Shown here piece by piece: positions 1 through 5,679 of a stretch of DNA of 5,679 nucleotides. Position 1 is the stretch's first letter. Each line of letters opens with the position of its first letter. The stretch comes from an uncultured Pelagibacteraceae bacterium (GTDB lineage Bacteria > Pseudomonadota > Alphaproteobacteria > Pelagibacterales > Pelagibacteraceae), in assembly GCA_913052435.1 (NCBI GenBank), contig CAJXDV010000063.1:1-5679 (forward strand), read 5' to 3'. The notes beneath the pieces were generated by a model, which saw nothing but the letters and a program-made list of their open reading frames with translations, ran no database searches and was not told where the DNA came from. A program made the translations under genes and the position numbers.

Positions 1-755
1 TAACTTGAACTACCACCTCCCACACAATTTATTAATTTTAATTTATTTGGAATTTTTCCAAATTCTTTTTTAATTTGAGATTTCAGTTCTCTTGAAATTT
101 GACTTGTGCTCCATCCACAAATTTTTACAAATATATTAGGCCCAACAGTTGATCCAACACACATATGTGTTGTATCACAGTTAGAAACCCAATATCTCAT
201 ACATTCGCTGACTGCATCAACTAGAGTTTGGCTTCCAGAATAAACTGGGACTATTTCGGCACCATTTTTTTTCATAGCGTCGCAATTGGGCTTTTGTCTT
301 TTAATGTCTTTAACGCCCATGAAGATTTTACACTTTAGTCCAAACTTTTTAGCAGCCATACTTAACATTTTCCCCGCATATCCCGCACCAGTATCTCCAA
401 CTATGTATTTTTTGCCCATATTTTTGCAAATTAATGCATGCACTGTTGCATTATAAATCTTGTGAGCTCCACCATTTGCTTCTGAAACAACTTTTGTCCA
501 TATTTGAGCACCTCCTAAATGTTTAGATAAATTTTCTAATTTTATAAAAGGAGTGGGAGAACCAATATAATTTTTAAAATAATAATCTCTTTTTTTTAAA
601 AAATTTTTGTTTTTTCTAAGCTTTGCAAAACTTTTTGTTAAATCGTCAACAGGTTTTTTTAATGTTTCGGGTATAAAGCTTCCACCAAATTTTCCTCCCC
701 AGAATCCATACTTATCGTGTTGATCAATTAAAGGTATGTTTTTTTTAATTCTCAT
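1..755 (-). CDS. trpB: Tryptophan synthase beta-chain family protein, divergent; 3' end beyond window
   Basis: PLP-dependent fold-type II enzyme. Canonical TrpB condenses indole with L-serine to make tryptophan, in a complex with TrpA. The reading frame is open from the ATG at 755 to the left edge (251 residues; the family is about 400). Seen: N-terminal FGGSFIPETL (23-32), Schiff-base lysine in GGAHK (K99), substrate loop DTGAGYAG (121-128), SGSQTLVDA (171-179), and the PLP-phosphate loop GGGSSS at the edge. GGAHK favours the TrpB1 rather than the TrpB2 type, which has GSHK. Odd: the usual KRED before the lysine is KVVS, the catalytic Glu of ETGAGQH (E. coli E109) is Asp121, Gln-His of that loop is Tyr-Ala, and Asn after GGGS is Ser. 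There are eight cysteines. It overlaps trpF by 11 nt with no visible Shine-Dalgarno. The position after trpF is canonical for trpB. Family membership is sure; retained tryptophan synthase activity is not proven by the sequence. Confidence 0.88.
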   Translation of the reverse strand, partial: MRIKKNIPLIDQHDKYGFWGGKFGGSFIPETLKKPVDDLTKSFAKLRKNKNFLKKRDYYFKNYIGSPTPFIKLENLSKHLGGAQIWTKVVSEANGGAHKIYNATVHALICKNMGKKYIVGDTGAGYAGKMLSMAAKKFGLKCKIFMGVKDIKRQKPNCDAMKKNGAEIVPVYSGSQTLVDAVSECMRYWVSNCDTTHMCVGSTVGPNIFVKICGWSTSQISRELKSQIKKEFGKIPNKLKLINCVGGGSSS

Positions 756-1368
756 TTTTAACTTTGTTAATATTTTCTAAAAAAATGTTTATTTTTGAAA
801 TATCCTTTTTTCCCGATGTTTCCAACCCCCCCGAAATATCAACAATATCTGTTATTTCAGAATATTTATCAAGTTTATCATCATATTGAATGTTTCCCGC
901 CAACATCTTAATAATTGTATTTGGTACATCATTTAGTAGCTCATGATCAAATCCAACAGATTTCTCATATCCTTTACTATCAAACAATATAATATCCGAA
1001 ATTGACTCATAACTCTTGTACCTTTCTACATCATTTTTATTTTCAATTGTTAAAGCAGAAATAATTTTTTTATTATACTTTTCTTTAATTAATTTTGTTT
1101 TGTCAGCAGTTACATCATACAACTGATAATAATCAAAATTTAAGTTTTTAATTTTCTCTAAAATATCTTCATCGGGATTTACTAAAACAGCCACGAAATT
1201 AATTTTTTTTTTTTCTATATTAATTAATTTCTTTAATTTATAAAATTCAATATATCTTTTAGATTTTAAATAGTTAACAATAAAACCCACGAACTTTGGT
1301 GAAAATTTATGAGCAATAATATAGTTTAAAGTATTGGAATCTTTAACTCCACATATTTTTGCATCCAT
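745..1368 (-). CDS. trpF: Phosphoribosylanthranilate isomerase (TrpF)
   Basis: Cytosolic (beta/alpha)8-barrel enzyme that converts N-(5-phosphoribosyl)anthranilate to CdRP, the third step from chorismate to tryptophan. The length of 207 residues is normal. Seen: N-terminal KICGV with the general-base Cys6; GFIVNYLKSKRY (28-39) with substrate-binding Arg38; the general-acid Asp130 in ILFDS; LAGNI (156-160), matching the usual LAGGL phosphate loop; and DISGGLETSGKKD (177-189), matching the C-terminal D(I/V)S(S/G)G.E..G.KD phosphate-binding signature. Odd: the usual GGTG loop after the Asp is KGYEKSVG (132-139), and the usual QLHG is QLYD (82-85). A run of 12 A residues (sense strand) encodes residues 52-56. 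The ATG shares one base with the pyrF stop (TAATG), and the 3' end overlaps the trpB-like gene by 11 nt, so coupled translation is likely. The identification is firm from the motifs and the neighbour. Confidence 0.93.
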   Translation of the reverse strand: MDAKICGVKDSNTLNYIIAHKFSPKFVGFIVNYLKSKRYIEFYKLKKLINIEKKKINFVAVLVNPDEDILEKIKNLNFDYYQLYDVTADKTKLIKEKYNKKIISALTIENKNDVERYKSYESISDIILFDSKGYEKSVGFDHELLNDVPNTIIKMLAGNIQYDDKLDKYSEITDIVDISGGLETSGKKDISKINIFLENINKVKNEN

Positions 1369-2042
1369 TATTTACCAAGATGATTAATTAACTTTATAAG
1401 ATTATTTTTGATATTTCCTTTAGTAATAGGTCTTCCTATTACAAGCCAATCACTTCCATTTTTAAAAGCTTGTTTTGGTGTCATCACTCTTTTTTGATCA
1501 TTCATATTTGAATTAAATCTAATTCCAGGGGTTATAATTTCCTTTTTGAAAAATTTTTTTACATCTTTAACTTCATGGGCACTACAAACTAATGCATCAA
1601 GATTTGCCTTAGCTGCTAGCTTTGCTTGATGAATAACTAATTTATTTAAATTTTTATTGTATCCTATTTGTTTTAAACTTTTGTTGTCAAACGATGTTAA
1701 GGTTGTAACACCAATTAATTTAGTTTTGCCAGAAACTTTTTTTGATACTTTTAATGCTTTCAAACCGGAACTTACATGAATAGTTAAATAATTAACTTTA
1801 AGGTCTTTTATTGCTTTTACTGTTGATGCACAAGTATTTGGAATGTCATGCAATTTTAAATCGGCAAAAACTATTTTATTTTTTATTTTTGCAATAAATG
1901 ATCTACCTTCTTTAGAATTTAAAAACTCCAATCCAAACTTGTACCCAATTTTAAGTTTAGTTGTTTGAGTTTTGCTAATTATTTCTTTAATTTTAGTTAA
2001 ATTGGCGCTATCACAAGCAATAAAGATTTTATTCTTTTTCAT
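1368..2042 (-). CDS. pyrF: Orotidine 5'-phosphate decarboxylase (PyrF)
   Basis: Decarboxylates OMP to UMP, the last step of de novo pyrimidine synthesis; a cytosolic TIM-barrel dimer. The 224-residue length is typical of the bacterial pyrF group I. Seen: substrate-binding Asp11 in IACDS, Lys35 in KIGYKFG, and the hallmark DLKLHDIPNT (61-70) with catalytic Asp61, Lys63 and Asp66 (D-x-K-x-x-D). Also seen are TTLTS (113-117), the phosphate-contact loop ITPGIR (170-175), and the C-terminal GSDWLVIGRPIT (196-207) with phosphate-gripping Arg204. All key residues are present and nothing looks degraded. The ATG at 2042 lies inside the end of ihfB (14-nt overlap) with only an A-run upstream instead of a Shine-Dalgarno, so coupling to ihfB is likely. 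The stop overlaps the trpF start as TAATG. Its product UMP feeds the pyrimidine pool that Cmk, encoded upstream in the same cluster, also serves. Confidence 0.96.
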   Translation of the reverse strand: MKKNKIFIACDSANLTKIKEIISKTQTTKLKIGYKFGLEFLNSKEGRSFIAKIKNKIVFADLKLHDIPNTCASTVKAIKDLKVNYLTIHVSSGLKALKVSKKVSGKTKLIGVTTLTSFDNKSLKQIGYNKNLNKLVIHQAKLAAKANLDALVCSAHEVKDVKKFFKKEIITPGIRFNSNMNDQKRVMTPKQAFKNGSDWLVIGRPITKGNIKNNLIKLINHLGK

Positions 2043-2319
2043 TTATTTTTTTTGACCATTCTTTTGACATCTTAAATAATATAGTTTTTTTTTCAGGTGT
2101 ATTTACTTTTTCATTTGTTTTTGGGTTACGAGATATTCTTGCTTTTTGAATTTTTGGTTCTAAGGAAAATACTTCTCTTAACTCAACTCTTTCTCCTCTC
2201 TTGAGAGCGTTCTGCATCTCATAAAGGGCAATATCAACTAATTTTGTTAAATCTTTCCTTAAAAAATTAGGGTAACCGTCTGCAAGTTCTTTAATTAAGT
2301 CTGATTTTGAGACTGACAA
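2029..2319 (-). CDS. ihfB: Integration host factor beta subunit (HU/IHF family DNA-bending protein)
   Basis: Small nucleoid protein expected to pair with IHF-alpha (not in the window) and bend DNA sharply. At 96 residues it has normal length (E. coli IHF-beta 94). Seen: N-terminal helices starting KSDLIKEL (5-12), GERVELR (42-48) leading into the beta saddle, and the DNA-binding arm ARISRNPKT (60-68) with the intercalating Pro66 flanked by Arg64, Asn65 and Lys67. It aligns without gaps to E. coli IHF-beta from residue 42 on. Odd: the near-universal RGFGSF is REVFSL (48-53), RTGRNPKTG is RISRNPKTN, and FKPGK is FKMSK, so the conserved glycines of the saddle are gone. The start is TTG; upstream in frame there are only four codons (ATA, AAT, AAA, AAT) before a stop, and the next ATG would cut off the first helices. 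It begins 8 nt after rpsA, the usual alphaproteobacterial partner, which favours IHF-beta over HU. Confidence 0.88.
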   Translation of the reverse strand: MSVSKSDLIKELADGYPNFLRKDLTKLVDIALYEMQNALKRGERVELREVFSLEPKIQKARISRNPKTNEKVNTPEKKTILFKMSKEWSKKINEKE

Positions 2320-2327
2320 ATTTTTAT

Positions 2328-4061
2328 TTATTCAGAAATTTTTTTCTTCTTTCTATCATCTAATTGTTCTGAAAGCGATGAGAAAGGTAGGTTTTTTCCA
2401 CTTAATGGGTTTGAAAATTTTGATACCGCCTCTTTATTCTGAAGTTCTTCAAGCAATTTAATACTTAAACTTACTTTTCTTTTATCTAAATCTAAATCAG
2501 CAATAGCAGCATCAATTCTTTCACCTCCAACAAAACGTGAAGGTCTAGCATCTGTTGTGTTTAAAGCAATTTGTGATTTTTTTATTAAAAATTTTAAGTC
2601 ACATCCTTCTGGTTTAATCATCAATCCTTTATTATTTGATGAGGTTACCTGAACTGTGATTGTATCATTGACTTTTTTATCTTTAAACCAATCAAATGGA
2701 TCTTTATCTAATTGTTTTAATCCAACTCTAACTTTTTGTTCAGAGTTTTTAATTTCTAGAACTCTAACTTTTAATTTATCACCTTTTTTATATTTTTTTA
2801 ATTCTTCTTCGGGTTTGCCAGTATAAGAAAGATCATTAGAATGCAAAAAACCTTCTATATCAAACTTACCTAATTTAACATAAAGAGCATATTCATTTGC
2901 ACTTTTGACAATACAATCTATGTCAGAACCCACAGGGTTATTCTTTTCCAGGGTTGTGTATGGATTTTCAGTCGTTAGTCTGTGTGATATTGCAACTCTT
3001 CTTTTAATTTTATCAATTTCTGTAATTACACAATCAATTTGATCGCCTATATTAAATAATTTATTTGGAGATACGTTTTTTTTAGTCCAGCTAATCTCGC
3101 TACTATGAAGCAAAGTACTTAAACCAGCTTCTAATTCACAGAAACAACCATAGTCTGTTATTTTCACTACTTTGACTTTGTATTGCTTTCCTATTTCATA
3201 ATTTGAAATATGCTCGAAAGGATCTGGTGAAAGTTGTTTAATTGAACATCCAATTTGCAATTTTTCCATATCAATATTAATAATTTTTAGGTCATGTTTT
3301 TCACCTATATTAAATATTTCTTCTGGATGATTTACTCTTGAATAAGATATTTCTTGCAAATGAACCAAAACATCTATTTCATTGTTAACTTCAAAAAAAC
3401 AACCAAAAGATGAATATCCTTTAACTACAGCATCTTTAATAATGTCACCTACTTTAAATTTAGCGATAATTTTTATTTTATCTTCTTTTTTGTTTGAAAA
3501 AACAATTTGTCTTCTTGAGACACAAGCATTTCCTCTAACTTTATCCAATTTTATTATTGCAAATTTCTGTTCTACACCAGTCAGGTGATCAATATTTTTA
3601 ATCGGCTTATCTGATATCTGAGAACCTGGACAAAACATCAGTGATCCAGTTTCTATATGTTCTACAATGACACCTCCTTTACATTTTGAGATAATTTTAC
3701 CGTTAATAGATTGATTTTGTTCATAAGCTTTTTCTAATTCATACCAGCCTTTAATTTTATAAGCTTTATGAGCAGATACAACCACATCACCATTTTTATT
3801 TTCCATTGTCTCCAAAAGTACCGGAATTGTTGCACCCTCAATTACCTTGTCTTGCATGCCAATCATTTTCATTTCATTTATATCTATAACCGGCTCGCTT
3901 TTTAAACCTGGAATAAAAAGAAAAACATATTTATCAGTAATTTTTGTTATTTTACCGTCAATAATTTTTCCTTCCTCTATTTTATTTTTTGATAGTTGAT
4001 TGTTAAGTAATTTTTCGAATTTTTGACTAGTTGGCGAAGATAGGTCTTTGTATATTTCCAT
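2328..4061 (-). CDS. rpsA: 30S ribosomal protein S1
   Basis: RNA-binding protein that docks on the 30S subunit and helps unfold and capture mRNA, which matters most where Shine-Dalgarno sequences are weak, as in this window. At 577 residues it is close to the usual 555-570. Six S1 (OB-fold) repeats can be traced at about 31-98, 119-184, 204-275, 290-361, 376-448 and 464-535. Repeats 1 and 2 are the divergent ribosome-binding type (PGSQIS and RGNACVSRR in repeat 2). Repeats 3 to 5 are the RNA-binding type, with VNHPEEIF (243-250) in repeat 3, ITDYGCF (301-307) and LLHSSEISW (317-325) in repeat 4. Linkers carry the typical (D/N)P(F/Y) at 280-282, 366-368 and 454-456. The C-terminus is lysine-rich. 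The ATG shares a base with the cmk stop (TAATG); AGGA lies 13 nt upstream, too far for a good Shine-Dalgarno. No leader is available for the autoregulation known from E. coli rpsA. Confidence 0.97.
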   Translation of the reverse strand: MEIYKDLSSPTSQKFEKLLNNQLSKNKIEEGKIIDGKITKITDKYVFLFIPGLKSEPVIDINEMKMIGMQDKVIEGATIPVLLETMENKNGDVVVSAHKAYKIKGWYELEKAYEQNQSINGKIISKCKGGVIVEHIETGSLMFCPGSQISDKPIKNIDHLTGVEQKFAIIKLDKVRGNACVSRRQIVFSNKKEDKIKIIAKFKVGDIIKDAVVKGYSSFGCFFEVNNEIDVLVHLQEISYSRVNHPEEIFNIGEKHDLKIINIDMEKLQIGCSIKQLSPDPFEHISNYEIGKQYKVKVVKITDYGCFCELEAGLSTLLHSSEISWTKKNVSPNKLFNIGDQIDCVITEIDKIKRRVAISHRLTTENPYTTLEKNNPVGSDIDCIVKSANEYALYVKLGKFDIEGFLHSNDLSYTGKPEEELKKYKKGDKLKVRVLEIKNSEQKVRVGLKQLDKDPFDWFKDKKVNDTITVQVTSSNNKGLMIKPEGCDLKFLIKKSQIALNTTDARPSRFVGGERIDAAIADLDLDKRKVSLSIKLLEELQNKEAVSKFSNPLSGKNLPFSSLSEQLDDRKKKKISE

Positions 4062-4717
4062 TAATTATTCAATTTCCTGTCCATAATTTCTTTTATTTTT
4101 CTAAAGCAGGCTTTCTTACTTAATTTAGTAGTATTAATCAAGATTGAATCTTTTGTTTTTTTAAGCGGCCCGTACCTTCTTTTCTTGTCAGATTTATCCC
4201 TATTTCTAAGGGATTTTATTACTTCTTTATATGTAATTTTTTTTTTTAAACTTTTGTATTCTTTATATCTTCTTTTAGCACGTGTTTTGAGGTTAGCTGT
4301 TATAAAAAATTTAAACATTGCATCTTTAACTTGAACAGTAATTATATCTCTTCCATCGAGAACAGAACCTATATATTTAATAGGTGGAGAGTAAGCGTAT
4401 TTTTGTTGAAATTTATGAACAATGTTTCTAATTTTTTTATCTTTTGCAATTATCGAAGCAGAAATAGCAACTTTATCTGTTAACAAATTTTTATTTTCAA
4501 GGTCTTTTATTTTCATTTTACAGATCTCTTTTTTAATTAAACTATAAGAAAATTTTATTGGATAATTTAATTTTAACAAACCTATGTATCTATATATTTT
4601 TCCAGTATCTAAATAAAATAGATTATAATGTTTGGCGATAAGTTTTGCTTGAGTACCTGCTCCTGCAGCTCCAGGCGAATCTATTGCAACAGTTATTATA
4701 TTTTTTCTTTTTTTCAA
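4061..4717 (-). CDS. cmk: Cytidylate kinase (CMP/dCMP kinase) with altered P-loop
   Basis: Transfers the ATP gamma-phosphate to CMP or dCMP in the cytosol. The length of 218 residues matches the family. Seen: N-terminal strand VAID (10-13) and P-loop, DTGKIYR (37-43) matching the CMP-binding DTGAMYR, LDGRDIITV (119-127), the family's DGRDIGTV, FKFFITA followed by RAKRRYKE, and a C-terminal RDKSDKKR...GPLK region matching the lid RD..DR...PL. Odd: the P-loop reads SPGAAGAGT (14-22) where the family has GP..(S/A)GKGT. The first Gly is Ser and the Walker A Lys is Ala (codon GCA at 4658-4660). Lys40 in DTGKIYR replaces a usual Ala. The start is TTG, overlapping the aroA TGA stop as TTGA, and is supported by AGGAG 10 nt upstream; no ATG lies near. 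All other motifs are intact, so this is still called Cmk, with catalysis a question. An 11-A run lies at 4237-4247. The cmk-rpsA neighbourhood is a widespread bacterial arrangement. Confidence 0.92.
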   Translation of the reverse strand: MKKRKNIITVAIDSPGAAGAGTQAKLIAKHYNLFYLDTGKIYRYIGLLKLNYPIKFSYSLIKKEICKMKIKDLENKNLLTDKVAISASIIAKDKKIRNIVHKFQQKYAYSPPIKYIGSVLDGRDIITVQVKDAMFKFFITANLKTRAKRRYKEYKSLKKKITYKEVIKSLRNRDKSDKKRRYGPLKKTKDSILINTTKLSKKACFRKIKEIMDRKLNN

Positions 4718-5679
4718 TTTATTTTTGCTCCTAAATTTTTTAAGATTTTTAAAAATTTTGGAAAAGAAGTATTGATAGAATCTTTATCGTAAATTTTCCA
4801 GTTGCCACCAAAAGTTACTGCAGCTATGCATGACATCATAAAAACTCTGTGGTCTTTCAAGAAATCTTTTACAACATATTTACCTTTTAGTTTTAAATTA
4901 GGATTTCCATAAATTTTGATATTATCCTTTTTTCTTATTACTTTTATACCTATCATTGATAAAAACTTAATTGCTATATCTAGTCTGGGACTTTCTTTTT
5001 TGTTTAATTCGCTCAAATTTCTAAAAATAGAAATTCCGTTTGCCTTTGCTGCAATTAAAAATATAACTATAAATTCATCAATTGCCGAACTATTCAAACT
5101 GCTTGGACAATTTACAGGTTTTAATTTATTAACACTTTTTACATGAAGATCGGCAGTTTCCTCACCTTTATATATTTTTTTATTTTTATATTTTATTTTT
5201 GCATTCATTTTATTTAGTATTTTTATTATACCGATTCTACTTTTATTAATATTTATTTTACTAATAACTATTTCAGATTTATTTGAGAGCAGTGTTAAAA
5301 CAATAAAGAACGCACTTGAACTTATATCACCAGGAACAGCGTAGTTAAATGACTGAAATTGTTTTAAACCTTCTATTTCGATATGATCGTAATTGTCTTT
5401 TGATTTTATTTTAATTGGAATATTTAATTCTTTAAAAAGTATTTCAGTATGATTTCTAGATTTTTTGGCTTTTATTTTTGTAATTCCTGGAGCGTTTAAA
5501 GCCGCCAACATAACTGCACTTTTACACTGCGCACTGCCTTTATTTTCAATGTAATTTATTGGTCTTAAAAATTTTGTTCCCTGTATTTCTACTGGCAATG
5601 AATTATTTTTTGATTTTACATTAACTCCAAAAAGTTTTAAAGGCTCTGTAACTCTAGAAAAATCCCTTTTTGATAAGCT
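4714..5679 (-). CDS. aroA: 3-phosphoshikimate 1-carboxyvinyltransferase (EPSP synthase), 5' end beyond window
   Basis: Joins shikimate-3-phosphate and phosphoenolpyruvate to give EPSP, the sixth shikimate-pathway step, leading to chorismate and so to the tryptophan branch encoded downstream. About 321 C-terminal residues are visible; the frame is open to the right edge, and roughly 120 residues are missing from a usual ~440. Seen, in order: SLSKRDFSRV at the edge (class II SL.KRPM.RV), SAQCKSAV, SRNHTE, PGDISSSAF, IDEF with the catalytic Asp (5077-5079), KKESPRL with the Glu and Arg equivalent to E. coli E341 and R344, DHR (4846-4854) and a terminal TSFPKF. The pattern fits the class II (CP4-like) enzymes. 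Odd: the usual RVKESDR is NKKESPR and KRPM is KRDF. A TTG at 5596-5598 is an internal Leu in LPVEIQG, not the start, because homology continues upstream. Its TGA stop overlaps the cmk start by 4 nt. Confidence 0.93.
   Translation of the reverse strand, partial: SLSKRDFSRVTEPLKLFGVNVKSKNNSLPVEIQGTKFLRPINYIENKGSAQCKSAVMLAALNAPGITKIKAKKSRNHTEILFKELNIPIKIKSKDNYDHIEIEGLKQFQSFNYAVPGDISSSAFFIVLTLLSNKSEIVISKININKSRIGIIKILNKMNAKIKYKNKKIYKGEETADLHVKSVNKLKPVNCPSSLNSSAIDEFIVIFLIAAKANGISIFRNLSELNKKESPRLDIAIKFLSMIGIKVIRKKDNIKIYGNPNLKLKGKYVVKDFLKDHRVFMMSCIAAVTFGGNWKIYDKDSINTSFPKFLKILKNLGAKIN
4728..4732 (-). promoter_or_regulatory. Shine-Dalgarno sequence of cmk
   Basis: AGGAG on the minus strand lies inside the end of aroA, 10 nt before the TTG at 4717. 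It is the only good Shine-Dalgarno-like sequence at any start in the window, and it decides the non-ATG start of cmk. The spacing is slightly long but workable. Confidence 0.6.

Noticed and set aside
159..170. Perfect 12-base palindrome acacatatgtgt
   Set aside because: It sits inside a conserved coding stretch of the TrpB-like gene (HMCVG) with no spacer, T-run or promoter nearby; chance is sufficient.
1..755. Assignment of the partial gene to the TrpB2 subgroup
   Set aside because: TrpB2 proteins have GSHK around the PLP lysine and a longer N-terminus; this protein has GGAHK and a TrpB1-like start (FGG.(F/Y).PETL).
2320..2327. Promoter or terminator between rpsA and ihfB
   Set aside because: Only 8 A/T bases are available, with no inverted repeat and no promoter hexamers.
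3382..3588. Plus-strand open frame of 68 codons
   Set aside because: It lies wholly antisense to S1 repeats 2 and 3 of rpsA, has no recognisable motif, and its hydrophobic look is the complement of lysine/glutamate-rich coding.
4061..4717. cmk as a pseudogene because of the missing P-loop lysine
   Set aside because: The frame is full length, all other family motifs are kept, it has a good Shine-Dalgarno, and it is tightly coupled to an essential neighbour.
4916..5146. Plus-strand open frame of 76 codons resembling a membrane peptide
   Set aside because: It is antisense to conserved aroA motifs (IDEF, KKESPRL); the Phe/Leu/Ile richness comes from complementing A-rich codons.
5596..5598. TTG as the aroA start codon
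   Set aside because: The frame stays open to the window edge, and the upstream residues SLSKRDFSRVTEPL match the conserved EPSP synthase segment, so this TTG is an internal Leu.

Overview
The window is a gene-packed piece of an AT-rich bacterial chromosome. All seven genes lie on the minus strand, so transcription runs from high to low coordinates. In that order they are aroA (5' end beyond the right edge), cmk, rpsA, ihfB, pyrF, trpF and a trpB-family gene (3' end beyond the left edge). From established knowledge, the order cmk-rpsA-ihfB followed by trpF-trpB is typical of Alphaproteobacteria. The very low GC, lysine/isoleucine/asparagine-rich proteins, almost no spacer DNA and intact aromatic and pyrimidine biosynthesis genes suggest a streamlined free-living member such as the SAR11 (Pelagibacterales) group. 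That placement is inference, not a search result.

Layout: aroA 4714-5679 (C-terminal ~320 residues), cmk 4061-4717, rpsA 2328-4061, ihfB 2029-2319, pyrF 1368-2042, trpF 745-1368, trpB-like 1-755 (N-terminal 251 residues). Every junction overlaps by 1 to 14 nt except rpsA-ihfB, which has an 8-nt gap. Those 8 nt are the only non-coding bases in the window. I see no RNA gene, terminator, insertion sequence, repeat array, CRISPR or convincing promoter. Expression probably depends on a promoter upstream of aroA or outside the window, plus translational coupling.

The genes join several tasks: the shikimate pathway (AroA), tryptophan synthesis (TrpF, TrpB-like), pyrimidine nucleotides (PyrF makes UMP, Cmk phosphorylates CMP), translation (ribosomal protein S1) and DNA bending (IHF-beta).

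The gene order is ordinary. What deserves a second look is that several proteins deviate at positions that are nearly invariant in their families. The TrpB-like protein keeps the PLP lysine but changes the catalytic glutamate to aspartate and remodels the substrate-carboxylate loop. Cmk has alanine in place of the Walker A lysine. IHF-beta has lost its signature glycines. AroA and TrpF also carry altered signature loops.
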